A DNA stretch of 64,000 nucleotides from Dehalococcoidia bacterium UBA2991 (GTDB lineage: Bacteria > Chloroflexota > Dehalococcoidia > Tepidiformales > Tepidiformaceae): assembly GCA_002346645.1 (NCBI GenBank), contig DEAD01000001.1, positions 1-64,000 on the forward strand. Direction: 5' to 3'. The translations under genes and the position numbers were made by a program. Position 1 is the first letter of the stretch, and every line of letters begins with the position of its first letter. Shown here piece after piece: positions 43,734 to 53,374 of this stretch. The notes under the pieces are model-generated. The model saw only the letters and a list, made by a program, of their open reading frames with translations. It had not been told where the DNA came from and did not search any database.

Positions 43734-45030
43734 AGACAACCGCCTCACAGATCTGCGTAAGCTCGTCCTCCTCAATAGAAAGGGGAGGCATGAGGACGAT
43801 AACGTCCCCCAAGGGACGTATGAAGACCCCTCTGTCGCGAGCAGCGATACAGACCTGCCAACCAGCTTCAATCTCGGCGGGAAGTGGAGCACGAGTCTCA
43901 CGGTCACCAACGAGCTCAATGCCAATCATTAGACCCTGCTGACGAATATCACCAACAATAGGATGGTCAGCAACAAGGTCGGCCAGAAGGGTTGCCAACA
44001 GCTCGGAACGCTCACGAGCACGGACAAGTACCTGCTCGGATTCGAATATATCGAAACTGGCAATAGCAGCAGCGCAGCAGATGGGATTACCCGCGTAGGT
44101 ATGGCCATGAAAAAGCTTAAGACCTTCCTCACCGTGGAAGGCCTGATACACCTTCTCGGTGGTGACCGTAGCTGAGAGAGGCAAATAGCCGCCTGTGATG
44201 CCTTTCCCAAGCACAGTGATATCGGGAATAACTCCTTCAAGATCGCAAGCAAACATAGCCCCGGTTTTCCCAAAGCCAGTCGCCACCTCATCAGCAATTA
44301 GGAGAACATCAAACTTGTCGCAAAGAGCGCGGATAGCAGCAATATGTCCTTCAGGAGCAACAATCATCCCCGCAGCGCCCTGGACACGAGGTTCAATTAT
44401 GACTGCAGCGATCTCTTTACTACGGGCTTCGAGTAGGGCACCTAAAGACTGTAGGCATGTGTCCGTACATGAGGTTTCAGTAGCACAGTTATCGCAACGA
44501 TAGCGATAGGCGTTGTTGAAGCGGAGAGGTTCAAAAAGTAGAGGCCCATAGACGTCACGGAACGGACCTTCGCCCCCCACGCTAACCGCACCGATAGTAT
44601 CTCCGTGGTACGCCATCTCTGGGACGGCAATACGGTTTCGTTCAGGCTGACCCCTATTGGACCAGTACTGCACCGCCATTTTTAGGGCTACCTCAACAGC
44701 AGAAGCACCATTCTCACTGAAAAAGACGTGGGAGCGGCCAGGAAGATGGGCGAGGAGGCGCCGCCCGAGTTCAATGGCAGGCTCGTGCGTTATTCCCAGA
44801 AGGGTGCTGTGCTGAAGTTTTGCAGTCTGCGCCTGGATAGCGGCAACTATGTGTGAATTGCTATGTCCATGCACATTCGCCCAGAGGGAGGCAACACCAT
44901 CGATGTACTCCCGACCCTCCGTATCAATTAACCGATTCCCCTCCGCACGAGCGACAACAAGTTGGGGCTCTCGATGGAAACGCGCCATCTGTGTGAAGGG
45001 ATGCCAAAGAGGGTAGCGGTCACTCGACAT
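43705..45030 (-). CDS. bioA: adenosylmethionine--8-amino-7-oxononanoate transaminase
   Basis: Transfers the amino group of SAM to KAPA to form DAPA. A 441-aa protein with WHPFTQM at the start (typical of BioA), ENGASAVEVALKMAVQY, LIADEVATGFGKTG and the PLP lysine in VLGKGITGG. ATG 45030 is chosen because family similarity begins there. It has no ribosome-binding site but TACGAT exactly 6 nt upstream, indicating a leaderless mRNA. Divergent from bioB across 56 bp. Confidence 0.96.
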   Translation of the reverse strand: MSSDRYPLWHPFTQMARFHREPQLVVARAEGNRLIDTEGREYIDGVASLWANVHGHSNSHIVAAIQAQTAKLQHSTLLGITHEPAIELGRRLLAHLPGRSHVFFSENGASAVEVALKMAVQYWSNRGQPERNRIAVPEMAYHGDTIGAVSVGGEGPFRDVYGPLLFEPLRFNNAYRYRCDNCATETSCTDTCLQSLGALLEARSKEIAAVIIEPRVQGAAGMIVAPEGHIAAIRALCDKFDVLLIADEVATGFGKTGAMFACDLEGVIPDITVLGKGITGGYLPLSATVTTEKVYQAFHGEEGLKLFHGHTYAGNPICCAAAIASFDIFESEQVLVRARERSELLATLLADLVADHPIVGDIRQQGLMIGIELVGDRETRAPLPAEIEAGWQVCIAARDRGVFIRPLGDVIVLMPPLSIEEDELTQICEAVVYGLNRVPSV

Positions 45031-45036
45031 CGAGAG

Positions 45037-45078
45037 ATCGTAACGCCACTGCCGTTTGGCACGAGGGCGGGGTATGCT
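45037..45078. promoter_or_regulatory. divergent bioA/bioB promoter region
   Basis: The 56-bp gap holds two back-to-back -10 boxes: TACGAT on the minus strand (45042-45037), 6 nt before the bioA ATG, and TATGCT on the plus strand (45073-45078), 8 nt before the bioB ATG. Neither gene has a Shine-Dalgarno sequence at the normal place. No clear BirA-type palindrome is visible. Any regulator would have to bind between the two boxes. Confidence 0.55.
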
Positions 45079-45086
45079 TCGAGACC

Positions 45087-46142
45087 ATGGAGATAACCTT
45101 TGAAGAGCGGTTGGAGCGGCTAGTCGAGGCAAGCCTCAATGGGAAAGATCCGGGTCGTGAAGAGCTGGCCTGGGTACTTAAGCTTCCAGATGAACTCACA
45201 TTAGCGCTTGTTTCGGCCGTGAGCCGCGTACGCTTTGCCGCATTTGGGCGACGAGTAAAACTCAACCTATTGCTTAACATCAAGAGTGGGCTGTGCCCTG
45301 AAGACTGTCACTATTGCTCTCAATCGCGTGACTCTACCGCAGCGATCTCCTCCTACTCGATGGTAGAAGAAGACACTTTCTGCGCAGCGGCGGAGCGTGC
45401 ACGTGAGCTAGGGGCCACACGACTTTGCCTGGTGGCAAGCGGGAGAGGACCAACAGATCGCGAGGTAGCGCAGGTTGCACGCGGGGTAGAGGCGGTAAAG
45501 GCAGGGGACGGTGCGCTTGAAATCTGCGCTTGCCTAGGCCTTTTAAGCGATGGGCAAGCTGACCAGCTAGGAAAAGCCGGTGTTTACGCCTACAACCACA
45601 ATTTAAATACCAGCGAGAGTTTCTATGACGCTATCTGCGACACACATACATTCGCAGACCGACAGGAAACAGTAGAAAGAGCCCGAGAAGGTGGTCTCTC
45701 CCCCTGCTCAGGAGCGCTCTTTGGGATGGGGGAAAGTGACGCTGACGTACTTGATGCAGGCTATGCCTTAAAAGCGATCGAGCCAGACTCAGTACCCATT
45801 AATTTTCTTATTCCAATCGAAGGAACGCCCTTTGCGGGAGTAAACCAACTCACACCGCAGCGCTGCCTCAGAATTCTGGCCGTATTCCGCTTGCTTTTTC
45901 CCCGATCGGAGGTACGCATCGCAGGTGGACGCGAGGTTCATCTTCGTTCGCTTCAACCCCTGGGACTGTACCTAGCAAACTCAATCTTTATCGGGGATTA
46001 CCTGACAACAAAGGGCCAAGCTGCTGCTGCTGACCTCGCAATGATTGCCGACGCCGGACTTGAGATCGAAGGAGGAGGCAGGCTACAGAAGCAAGACAGC
46101 AAACTCGCTGCGGTAGAGCTCAAACAGGGAGTTTTAGACTGA
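45087..46142 (+). CDS. bioB: biotin synthase
   Basis: Radical-SAM sulfur insertion into dethiobiotin. A 351-aa protein with the SAM cluster motif CPEDCHYCSQS near 70, NHNLNTSE and NFLIPIEGTPFAG; the [2Fe-2S] ligand Arg is in IAGGREVHL. ATG 45087 is close behind TATGCT, so a leaderless or very short leader transcript is likely. Divergent from bioAFD. Confidence 0.96.
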   Translation: MEITFEERLERLVEASLNGKDPGREELAWVLKLPDELTLALVSAVSRVRFAAFGRRVKLNLLLNIKSGLCPEDCHYCSQSRDSTAAISSYSMVEEDTFCAAAERARELGATRLCLVASGRGPTDREVAQVARGVEAVKAGDGALEICACLGLLSDGQADQLGKAGVYAYNHNLNTSESFYDAICDTHTFADRQETVERAREGGLSPCSGALFGMGESDADVLDAGYALKAIEPDSVPINFLIPIEGTPFAGVNQLTPQRCLRILAVFRLLFPRSEVRIAGGREVHLRSLQPLGLYLANSIFIGDYLTTKGQAAAADLAMIADAGLEIEGGGRLQKQDSKLAAVELKQGVLD

Positions 46143-46181
46143 GCTCCCACCTCTGAAGCAGTAGGTCACGAGGAGCAACTA

Positions 46182-47270
46182 ATGAAAGTAACTGGGTTCG
46201 AGACTCTAGTGGTGGAGCTCCCCAAGGAGCGAGTTCCGCTGGGGGAAATACCAGGGCAAGTCACACCCTGGTATGTAACTCTGCGACTACGCACAGATGA
46301 GGGGATTGAGGGTATCTCCTACGCTGCTTACGTCTCACGAGCGGTCGCACCCGCGTTGAAAGCGACACTAGACGGGCTTTGCGGACAGGTAATTGGACGG
46401 GATCCCTTCCAAACTGACGCCATCGGACGTGACTTACGCATGCTAAACGGAGGGACAGCGCCAGCAGGACTAATAACACGAGCCAGTTCGGCAATTGATG
46501 TAGCGCTGTGGGACATTAAAGGCAAGGCCTTGGAACTTCCCTGCTGGAAGCTATTGGGCGGCAACCAGAATCGAGTAAAGACCTACGGCAGTGGCCATCT
46601 TTGGCGACATTACAACTTGGAGGAACTCCAGAAATGGGGGCCCACGTTAGTGGAGGAAGGTTTCAAGGCAATGAAACTTCGCTGCGGGGCGGAGTCAACT
46701 GCAGCAAAAGAGGTGGAACGCATGCGCGTTTTACGTGAGGCGGTGGGAGAGGAAGTCGAAATCATGATCGATATCAACCAGGGCTGGGCGGTGCACCAAG
46801 CAACAACCATTGGGCGACAGCTGAGCGAGCATAGACTTTACTGGCTGGAGGACCCTACACAGCATCAAGACTATGCCGGGATGGCACGCATTGCAGCAGC
46901 TCTGGATACGCCGCTGTGCTCAGGCGAATACCACTATGGCTTAGTCCCATTCCGCCACATGGCAGAAGCTCGCTCTGTCGACATCATGATGGTTGACCTT
47001 TTTCGTATTGGCGGCTTTACCGAGTACGTGAAGGCAACTCATCTAGCAGAAGCATTTAACTTGCCCGTTGTAACTCACCTCGCAACTGAACTATTTGCCC
47101 ACGTGGCAGCAGGAACAAATACCCTGATGCTGGAGCACGTACCATGGTCTTTCCCATTGTTCGAGGAAACACCGCAGGTGGAAGACGGGATGTTAATACT
47201 GAGCAACCAGCCAGGCTTGGGTCTTCGTTTCAACGAAGAAGCACTCCAAGTAATGGCAGTTGACGTTTAA
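46182..47270 (+). CDS. enolase-superfamily enzyme (mandelate racemase/muconate lactonizing type)
   Basis: A 362-aa TIM-barrel enzyme. The acid/base lysine is in FKAMKLRCG (KxR form). Metal ligands are Asp in IMIDINQGW, Glu in WLEDPTQ and Glu in CSGEYHYG. The Asp/His dyad is in MMVDLFRIGG and PVVTHLATE, as in the mandelate racemase/sugar-acid dehydratase groups. The true reaction cannot be told, but dehydration or racemisation of a hydroxyacid is expected. GAGGAG lies before the ATG. This family is reported as expanded in SAR202. Confidence 0.9.
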   Translation: MKVTGFETLVVELPKERVPLGEIPGQVTPWYVTLRLRTDEGIEGISYAAYVSRAVAPALKATLDGLCGQVIGRDPFQTDAIGRDLRMLNGGTAPAGLITRASSAIDVALWDIKGKALELPCWKLLGGNQNRVKTYGSGHLWRHYNLEELQKWGPTLVEEGFKAMKLRCGAESTAAKEVERMRVLREAVGEEVEIMIDINQGWAVHQATTIGRQLSEHRLYWLEDPTQHQDYAGMARIAAALDTPLCSGEYHYGLVPFRHMAEARSVDIMMVDLFRIGGFTEYVKATHLAEAFNLPVVTHLATELFAHVAAGTNTLMLEHVPWSFPLFEETPQVEDGMLILSNQPGLGLRFNEEALQVMAVDV

Positions 47271-47280
47271 TCGTTCCAGC

Positions 47281-47643
47281 ATGACCGGCAAGAGTACAGA
47301 CCGGGGTTGGCTTCTCTTCGACGGCGAATGCCTCCTCTGCAGGAGGCTGGCAGGTTGGGTTGAACATCGAAACCACAGGAATCATTTATGGGTAGTTTCC
47401 TACCAGGAAGCCACTAGCCCACCGATGACGCCCACACTTCAAAAGGCGTGTCCAGAAACACTTCATGCAATCACAACGGAAGGGCAGGTGTTACGGGGAG
47501 GAGACGCAGCAATCTACACGCTAGAGGCCATCGGCTTTCGAAGCTTGGCAAAACTCCTCTGGATGAAACCACTACGAGCTATTGTTAGGTTCGGGTATGA
47601 GGTTATCGCCAGAAGGCTGGGTTCACAAAGTTGCCGCCAATAG
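47281..47643 (+). CDS. DCC-family (DUF393) thiol-disulfide oxidoreductase-like protein
   Basis: A 120-aa thioredoxin-like protein with the signature LLFDGECLLCRRLAGW at the N-terminus (DGxCxxC) and a GGDAAIYTLEAIG segment. The open frame extends back to TTG 47260 inside the preceding gene; ATG 47281 is more economical but neither has a ribosome-binding site. The redox partner is unknown. Confidence 0.8.
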   Translation: MTGKSTDRGWLLFDGECLLCRRLAGWVEHRNHRNHLWVVSYQEATSPPMTPTLQKACPETLHAITTEGQVLRGGDAAIYTLEAIGFRSLAKLLWMKPLRAIVRFGYEVIARRLGSQSCRQ

Positions 47644-47695
47644 GCCCTAGGCTATCGAACAGATGCCCCTAGAATAGACGAGGGGTGTTGGGCGC

Positions 47696-50242
47696 GTGAC
47701 AACGCCGATTCGCCGGCAGTATCTGGACCTCAAGAAGCGCCATCCGGACGCCATCCTCTTCTTCCGGCTGGGGGACTTCTACGAGACGTTCGACGAGGAT
47801 GCAGAGCTCGTCGCGCGCGAGCTCGATATTGTGCTGACCTCAAAGCCCATGGGGAAAGGGATCCGTGTACCGCTAGCTGGCGTCCCCTATCACAGTATTG
47901 AGGGCCACGTGGCAAAGTTAGTGAAACGTGGCCACAGAGTCGCCATCTGCGAGCAGATGGCTGACCCCGCCAGTGTGAAGGGACTCGTTCCACGCGAGGT
48001 CGTGCGGACAGTTACCGCTGGGACGGTAACTAGCGAAGCAGCACTCTCGGCCGAAACCCCAAACGAGCTGGCAGCATTAGTAGAGCGAGGTGGGGAGCAG
48101 GCATTAGCACTAGCCGACGTGACAACCGGCGAAGTGCGAGTCGCAACAGGGCAGGAAACGTCTGCTGAACTAGCACGATCGACTCCCGCAGAGCTTTTAA
48201 TAGAAGAGGAAGGCTTGCATATTGAAGGAGCTGGTTGCGAGGTAATGCGGCCTCGATTAAGTGCAGCTGCAAGCTCGGCTCTCGTAGCTGCTCAGTACGG
48301 CGAATCAGCACCCAAAACACTGGTAGGTGGCGAAGCTGCAATAGCGGCGGTCGCACAGTTGCTCGCCTACCTGGGAGAGGTCTATCCAGAGTCGAAGGGG
48401 GCACTAGGACAGGTACGCAAGCTTGCCAGTGACGAAACAGTAGCGCTGGACGGACGGACTTTATTGAATCTAGAAGTGCTGCCTACGAGCGACGACAGGC
48501 CTTCGCTTTTCGGAGTCTTGAACCGGACGAGGTCAGCGATGGGAGCGCGGCTCTTGGGTCGTTGGTTGGCGCATCCGTTACAAGAGTTAGCCTCGCTAGA
48601 GAAGAGGCACGACGCGGTGACATGGGCAGTTGACCATCCAATCGAGCAGAAGCAGGCGCAGGCCATACTAAAAGGAATCCCCGACGTGGCTCGGCTCTGC
48701 GGCCGCTTAGGAGCGCGAGCTGTGACACCGAGGGAGCTATCTGGACTGCGACAAGGGCTACAGGCAGGGATTAACTTGAGCGATCTGCTGGAAAGAGCAA
48801 AGCCACCAGTCACCCTGCTAGCAAACTCAAAAGCAGCGCTTTTAGAGGCCACAGAGACACTGTCTGAGCTGCGCGAAGCTCTAGCGGAGGATCCACCGAT
48901 AACATTTGATGAAGGTGGCGTCATTGCACCCGGTCATGATGAAGAGATCGACAAACTGCGACACCGTACACAAACAGCTCGCCAAGCACTGCTAGCTTTG
49001 GAAGCAAGCGAGCGAGAGCGCACTGGTATTCGCTCCCTGAAGGTAGGGCAGAACAAAGTTTTTGGTTACTACCTTGAAGTTTCGTTGGCCAACGCCCAAC
49101 TCGTCCCAAAACACTACCAACGGCGACAAACATTAGTAGGCGCAGAGCGGTATGTGACAGAAGAGCTGCAGGAGCTCGAGAGCGGCATGACAACCTCTAG
49201 AGAGCAGTTAGCAGCAAGAGAGCGGCAGGCTTTCGAAGCATTGGTAGAGCGCGTGGGAACACAGCTGGACGCGCTCCAGCGCGCCGCAGAGGGAATAGCA
49301 ACTATCGACGTAGCGCTGGGCCTAGCAGAAGTGGCAGCGGAGCAGGGCTACGTTCGCCCAGCATTTGAGGTTGGAACTCAGCTTGCGATTCTCAGAGGGC
49401 GCCACCCAGTCGTAGAAGCAGCGCTAGGACCTGGCCGTTTCATTCCGAATGACTGTGTGCTTGGAGAATCTGGACGAATCCTGCTGCTTACAGGCCCAAA
49501 TATGAGCGGCAAGTCGACATATCTACGTCAGGTAGCTCTCATTGCACTGATGGCACAGGCCGGCAGCTTCGTCCCTGCACAAAATGCCGTACTTCCACTA
49601 TTCGACCGAATCTTCACCCGAATTGGTGCCCATGACGACCTTGCGGCCGGACAATCGACTTTCATGGTTGAGATGGTAGAAACCGCCCAAATATTGCACC
49701 GAGCCACTGATAGGTCACTTGTGATACTAGACGAAGTAGGACGAGGTACGAGCACATTCGACGGGATGGCAATTGCGAGGGCGGTGCTAGAGTTCCTCGA
49801 TGCTCGCTCCAAGGGGCCACCACGCACACTTTTCGCAACTCATTACCACGAGCTGACTGCAGTAGTTGAGGAACTAGATAGCGCCGATAACGCCCATGTA
49901 GCGGTGCATGATGATGCGGGCACAATAGTGTTTGAGCATCGAATCGAACCGGGACCAAGCGATCGCTCGTACGGTATCCATGTTGCACAGCTAGCCGGAT
50001 TGCCAGCTGCTGTGGTTAAACGGGCACAAAAGTTGCTGGACGAACTCGAGGAACCCCACCCGCAATCACAGAGAAGAGAAGTCGTTCCTAGAGATCCTGG
50101 AATTCAGAACTCTCTATTCGATGAGCAAATACAGGACAAGATTACATCGGCCTTAGCGGAAATTGATCTAGAGTCGATGACACCCTTGGAGGCGATGGCG
50201 AAGCTCGGGGAGCTGCGAGAGCAGGCACGGAGGAAAGAATGA
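47696..50242 (+). CDS. mutS: DNA mismatch repair protein MutS
   Basis: Mismatch recognition ATPase, 848 aa, full length. The mismatch-wedge motif is FFRLGDFYETF near 22, followed by connector, lever and clamp domains. The ABC-type ATPase has Walker A LTGPNMSGKST near 600 and LVILDEVGRGTSTFDG, then FATHYHEL. The start is GTG 47696 with GAGGGG upstream. The end overlaps mutL (ATGA), giving a two-gene repair operon. Confidence 0.97.
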   Translation: MTTPIRRQYLDLKKRHPDAILFFRLGDFYETFDEDAELVARELDIVLTSKPMGKGIRVPLAGVPYHSIEGHVAKLVKRGHRVAICEQMADPASVKGLVPREVVRTVTAGTVTSEAALSAETPNELAALVERGGEQALALADVTTGEVRVATGQETSAELARSTPAELLIEEEGLHIEGAGCEVMRPRLSAAASSALVAAQYGESAPKTLVGGEAAIAAVAQLLAYLGEVYPESKGALGQVRKLASDETVALDGRTLLNLEVLPTSDDRPSLFGVLNRTRSAMGARLLGRWLAHPLQELASLEKRHDAVTWAVDHPIEQKQAQAILKGIPDVARLCGRLGARAVTPRELSGLRQGLQAGINLSDLLERAKPPVTLLANSKAALLEATETLSELREALAEDPPITFDEGGVIAPGHDEEIDKLRHRTQTARQALLALEASERERTGIRSLKVGQNKVFGYYLEVSLANAQLVPKHYQRRQTLVGAERYVTEELQELESGMTTSREQLAARERQAFEALVERVGTQLDALQRAAEGIATIDVALGLAEVAAEQGYVRPAFEVGTQLAILRGRHPVVEAALGPGRFIPNDCVLGESGRILLLTGPNMSGKSTYLRQVALIALMAQAGSFVPAQNAVLPLFDRIFTRIGAHDDLAAGQSTFMVEMVETAQILHRATDRSLVILDEVGRGTSTFDGMAIARAVLEFLDARSKGPPRTLFATHYHELTAVVEELDSADNAHVAVHDDAGTIVFEHRIEPGPSDRSYGIHVAQLAGLPAAVVKRAQKLLDELEEPHPQSQRREVVPRDPGIQNSLFDEQIQDKITSALAEIDLESMTPLEAMAKLGELREQARRKE

Positions 50243-51978
50243 GCAGGGCGGGGCGCATCCGCCAGCTTCCCCCAGAGGTAGCTGCGCGAATCGCAGCAGG
50301 TGAAGTAATCGAAAAGCCCGTTTCGGTGGTAAGGGAATTATTAGACAACTCCATCGACGCAGGAGCACAACGTATTCGAGTAAAAATCGAGGAAGGTGGC
50401 CTTCGTTTAATCGAGGTGACGGATGACGGCAAGGGCATCCCACCAGATCAAATCGAGGTGGCCTTCGAGCGGCACGCAACTAGCAAAATCGCAGAATCAG
50501 GGGACCTCCAACAAGTGGCGACTTTGGGCTTCAGGGGAGAGGCACTAGGAGCGATCGTAGCTGCAGCAGAGGTAGAGATTATTAGCCGGACTGAAGAAGA
50601 GACTGTTGGAGTATTAGCGCGTTTAGTAGATCGCCAAGTGGTACGCCGTAATGCGCAGGCAGCACCTGTAGGAACCACGATCATCGTAAGGGAGCTATTC
50701 TCGAAGGTTCCGGCACGCCGCAGTTTCCTGGGATCGGCGGCAAGCGAGGGGCGCCAGATCACAACCCTGGTTTCACACTATGCACTGGCTTACCCAGAAA
50801 TCGCCTTTCGGCTAGAGGCAGGTCGGCATCCATTTACGACAAGCGGTGATGGAAACTTGAGGCATGCCGTAGCAACGGTTTATGGAGCGGAACAGGGCGA
50901 TGCAATGCTAGATGTGGCGCACGAAGCAGGAGCAATCAAGATTTCGGGGCTGGCAGGACCACCTTCCCTGCACCGTGGCAACCGAACGGGTATCGCATTA
51001 TTCGTAAACGGCCGCTGGGTACAGAGCACCGCATTGCGCTTCGCCGTAAGCGATGCATACCAATCAGAGCTACCAGGTGGTCGCTACCCGGTGGCAAGTA
51101 TTGCCCTACGCCTACCACCAGAAGCGGTGGACGTTAATGTGCACCCAGCGAAGGCGGAAGTCCGATTCCGTGATCAACGTGGAGTGGCTCGCGTTCTGCG
51201 CCAGGCGGTTCTTAAAGCCTTGGAAAAGGCAGCGCCATTGGAATGGTCACTGGGGGAAACTCCGGCGACCAAGGAATCACAGAGAGAAGGGGCATCTTCA
51301 TCACTAAGAGAACGACTGCAACCACCGGAAAGTGGCTTCGCCCAAGCTGGGCTCGGTGGGGCAATTGGTCGAGTAGAGCTAGGCATGTCCGAAGAGCAGC
51401 AGGCCCACCGCGAAACACTCCCCCTATTACGAGTAGTGGGGCAGGTAGCCACAACCTATGTGGTAGCAGAAGGCCCAAACGGCATGTACCTCATTGATCA
51501 ACATGCAGCACACGAAAGGGTCATTTTCGATCGCCTAAAAGCGAAGACGAAAGCGCAGGCGGTTCAGCCCTTACTGGAACCCGTGCTGGTAGAACTGGAC
51601 CGAACAGCAACGGCAATTCTAGAAACCCACAGAGAGCATCTGGAACAGGTGGGGCTAACACTCGAGCCATTCGGAGACTCCACTTGCCTTATACGGACAA
51701 TACCCACGGGATTTGGTAACGGCGACATCGCAAGCGGGCTACGGGCGACGCTGGAAAAGCTAGGCAATGAGCAAAGGGTCGTGGACCCATTCGACCGAAC
51801 TGCAGCAACAGTAGCCTGCCACAGCAGTGTCAGAGCGGGAATGGGACTCTCTCAGGAAGAGATGCACCAACTTATAGAGGACCTTGCATTAACGCCATTC
51901 CCACGAACCTGCCCTCATGGACGGCCAACACTGGTGCATCTACGGCAGGAAGCTATAGCTCGGCAATTTGGTCGATGA
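50239..51978 (+). CDS. mutL: DNA mismatch repair protein MutL
   Basis: A 579-aa GHKL ATPase: AAGEVIEKPVSVVRELLDNSIDAG, DDGKGI and GFRGEALG at the N-terminus. The C-terminal domain carries the endonuclease motif as DQHAAHERVIFD (final Glu replaced by Asp) together with ACHSSVRAG and CPHGRPT, so it is an endonuclease-type MutL as in bacteria without MutH. Translationally coupled to mutS. Confidence 0.97.
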   Translation: MSRAGRIRQLPPEVAARIAAGEVIEKPVSVVRELLDNSIDAGAQRIRVKIEEGGLRLIEVTDDGKGIPPDQIEVAFERHATSKIAESGDLQQVATLGFRGEALGAIVAAAEVEIISRTEEETVGVLARLVDRQVVRRNAQAAPVGTTIIVRELFSKVPARRSFLGSAASEGRQITTLVSHYALAYPEIAFRLEAGRHPFTTSGDGNLRHAVATVYGAEQGDAMLDVAHEAGAIKISGLAGPPSLHRGNRTGIALFVNGRWVQSTALRFAVSDAYQSELPGGRYPVASIALRLPPEAVDVNVHPAKAEVRFRDQRGVARVLRQAVLKALEKAAPLEWSLGETPATKESQREGASSSLRERLQPPESGFAQAGLGGAIGRVELGMSEEQQAHRETLPLLRVVGQVATTYVVAEGPNGMYLIDQHAAHERVIFDRLKAKTKAQAVQPLLEPVLVELDRTATAILETHREHLEQVGLTLEPFGDSTCLIRTIPTGFGNGDIASGLRATLEKLGNEQRVVDPFDRTAATVACHSSVRAGMGLSQEEMHQLIEDLALTPFPRTCPHGRPTLVHLRQEAIARQFGR

Positions 51979-52012
51979 AGGGGTTTGACCAGTCTCACGG
52001 ACCACCCGCACC

Positions 52013-52714
52013 ATGAGGGCAATGCGATTTCTCCCTATGGTTGCGACCGTCGGATTCATACTGGCTTTACCCGTCCTGCTCTTCACAACAAATATCAGGT
52101 TCCTAGCCAGCGATACGGGGTACCTCGAAGGGGCCCTGCGCCGACATGACGCAGCAGAGAACACCGAGATCCCGCTGGAAGAGCTTGATAACGCAGTGGG
52201 CGCAATCGTGCAGTATTTCGTAGACGACGCTAGGACATTACGCATCCTTGTCCTCACAAACGAGAAGGAAACTTCACTATTTACCGAAGAAGAGACCATT
52301 CACATGCAGGATGTGAAAGGCCTGATGCGAACCATCTTTCGCGCAAACGAGGTGGCCTTGGGATTTGTGTTGGTCTATGTCGCGGCAACAGTACTTTGGT
52401 CAGGGGAGCGCTCAGGACGAGAGCTAGCAAAAGAGACCATCGCTGCCGTTGGTATCAGCGCCGCCATCGGAGTATTGGTTGGAATTTTATCCCTGGTGGG
52501 ATTCGAGAGCGCTTGGGAGGGGCTACACAATATCATTTTCACAAACGACTTCTGGCTTCTGGACCCGAGTAAGGACCGTTTAATACAGATGTTCCCCGAG
52601 CCGTTCTGGAAAGAAGCCACCTTCATCGTGATGGGACTGGCGCTAGCAGAAGGCTTGGTTCTATTCACAGCCGCTGGAGCCTATCTTTGGTTCACCCGCC
52701 CTAAAGGTGACTAG
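52013..52714 (+). CDS. DUF1461/TIGR01906-type integral membrane protein
   Basis: A 233-aa membrane protein with four helices (~8-27, 108-128, 145-165, 205-228). Between the first and second lies the family block FTEEETIHMQDVKGLM, and before the last DFWLLDPSKDRLIQMFPEPFW, both typical of this family. Function unknown. The start ATG 52013 lies 34 nt after mutL; no good ribosome-binding site is seen. Confidence 0.82.
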   Translation: MRAMRFLPMVATVGFILALPVLLFTTNIRFLASDTGYLEGALRRHDAAENTEIPLEELDNAVGAIVQYFVDDARTLRILVLTNEKETSLFTEEETIHMQDVKGLMRTIFRANEVALGFVLVYVAATVLWSGERSGRELAKETIAAVGISAAIGVLVGILSLVGFESAWEGLHNIIFTNDFWLLDPSKDRLIQMFPEPFWKEATFIVMGLALAEGLVLFTAAGAYLWFTRPKGD

Positions 52715-52823
52715 ACCTTCGACAAATAAGAGGGCTGATTAGGGGAAGATAAGTCTCACAAAGAAAACCTCGAGAGGATGTCGCAACAAGCGAGCCTCCT
52801 GAAAAGGCCACCCTTGCAGTGGA

Positions 52824-53060
52824 TTAGTTAGAGCAACCGCACCCACCACCACCGCAGGCACACCCTCCGGATGCCGCAAAACCAGGATCCATCTGGGCTA
52901 CGTTCCCACCATCTTCACTGGCTGTGACAGCAAAGTTAGAGATGGTGCGCTCAGCCCGATGACCTGAGCCACATTGAGTTGCGACTGTAGCTTCCGACAT
53001 AGGCCGAAGGCGCTCGAATGTATTCCGGCAGGTAGGACAGTAGTACTCGTAGATCGCCAT
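52824..53060 (-). CDS. FmdB-family zinc-ribbon protein
   Basis: A 78-aa protein with the family opening MAIYEYYCPTC and a second knuckle in which only one cysteine is clear (TQCGSGHRAER, so CxxC/CxxH-like). The tail is a Gly/Cys-rich run (CACGGGGCGC) that may bind metal. Regulatory roles are proposed for the family. TATACT 6 nt before the ATG and no Shine-Dalgarno indicate a leaderless start. Confidence 0.85.
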   Translation of the reverse strand: MAIYEYYCPTCRNTFERLRPMSEATVATQCGSGHRAERTISNFAVTASEDGGNVAQMDPGFAASGGCACGGGGCGCSN

Positions 53061-53066
53061 ATCAGC

Positions 53067-53072
53067 AGTATA
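53067..53072 (-). promoter_or_regulatory. -10 box of a probable leaderless fmdB-like promoter
   Basis: On the minus strand TATACT ends 6 nt before the ATG at 53060, with only GCTGAT between them. Confidence 0.6.
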
Positions 53073-53085
53073 GCGGGGAGCCTGC

Positions 53086-53301
53086 TCAGGCGGCGCTGGA
53101 AGGAAGGCCAGAGGGACGGTCTTCTTCAGCTTTAGTAATTACCACACCAGGAACAGGATCTGGCTGGGAAGGGAGGTGCGCCGGCAAACCTGCTTCAAGC
53201 TCCCGCTCAATAGCACGCGTGATTACATTTCCAGGCTGGACCCAACCACCCCTCCTTGAACGGGGAATCGCAGAACGGAAGCGAGACGACCACTTAGGCA
53301 T
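53086..53301 (-). CDS. small hypothetical protein
   Basis: A 71-aa ORF with a basic N-terminus (PKWSSRFRSAIPRSRRGGW) and a proline-rich acidic second half. I do not recognise it. It lies between the FmdB-like gene and the hydrolase on the same strand and no overlapping frame competes. TAGCGT lies 9 nt before its ATG. The coding case is moderate. Confidence 0.45.
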   Translation of the reverse strand: MPKWSSRFRSAIPRSRRGGWVQPGNVITRAIERELEAGLPAHLPSQPDPVPGVVITKAEEDRPSGLPSSAA

Positions 53302-53374
53302 GGGCGGGAAACGCTAGGGCATGATCACGACGCGTTCAAGATCAAGTACCTGATCACTTTCCAGCGCCAATCCC

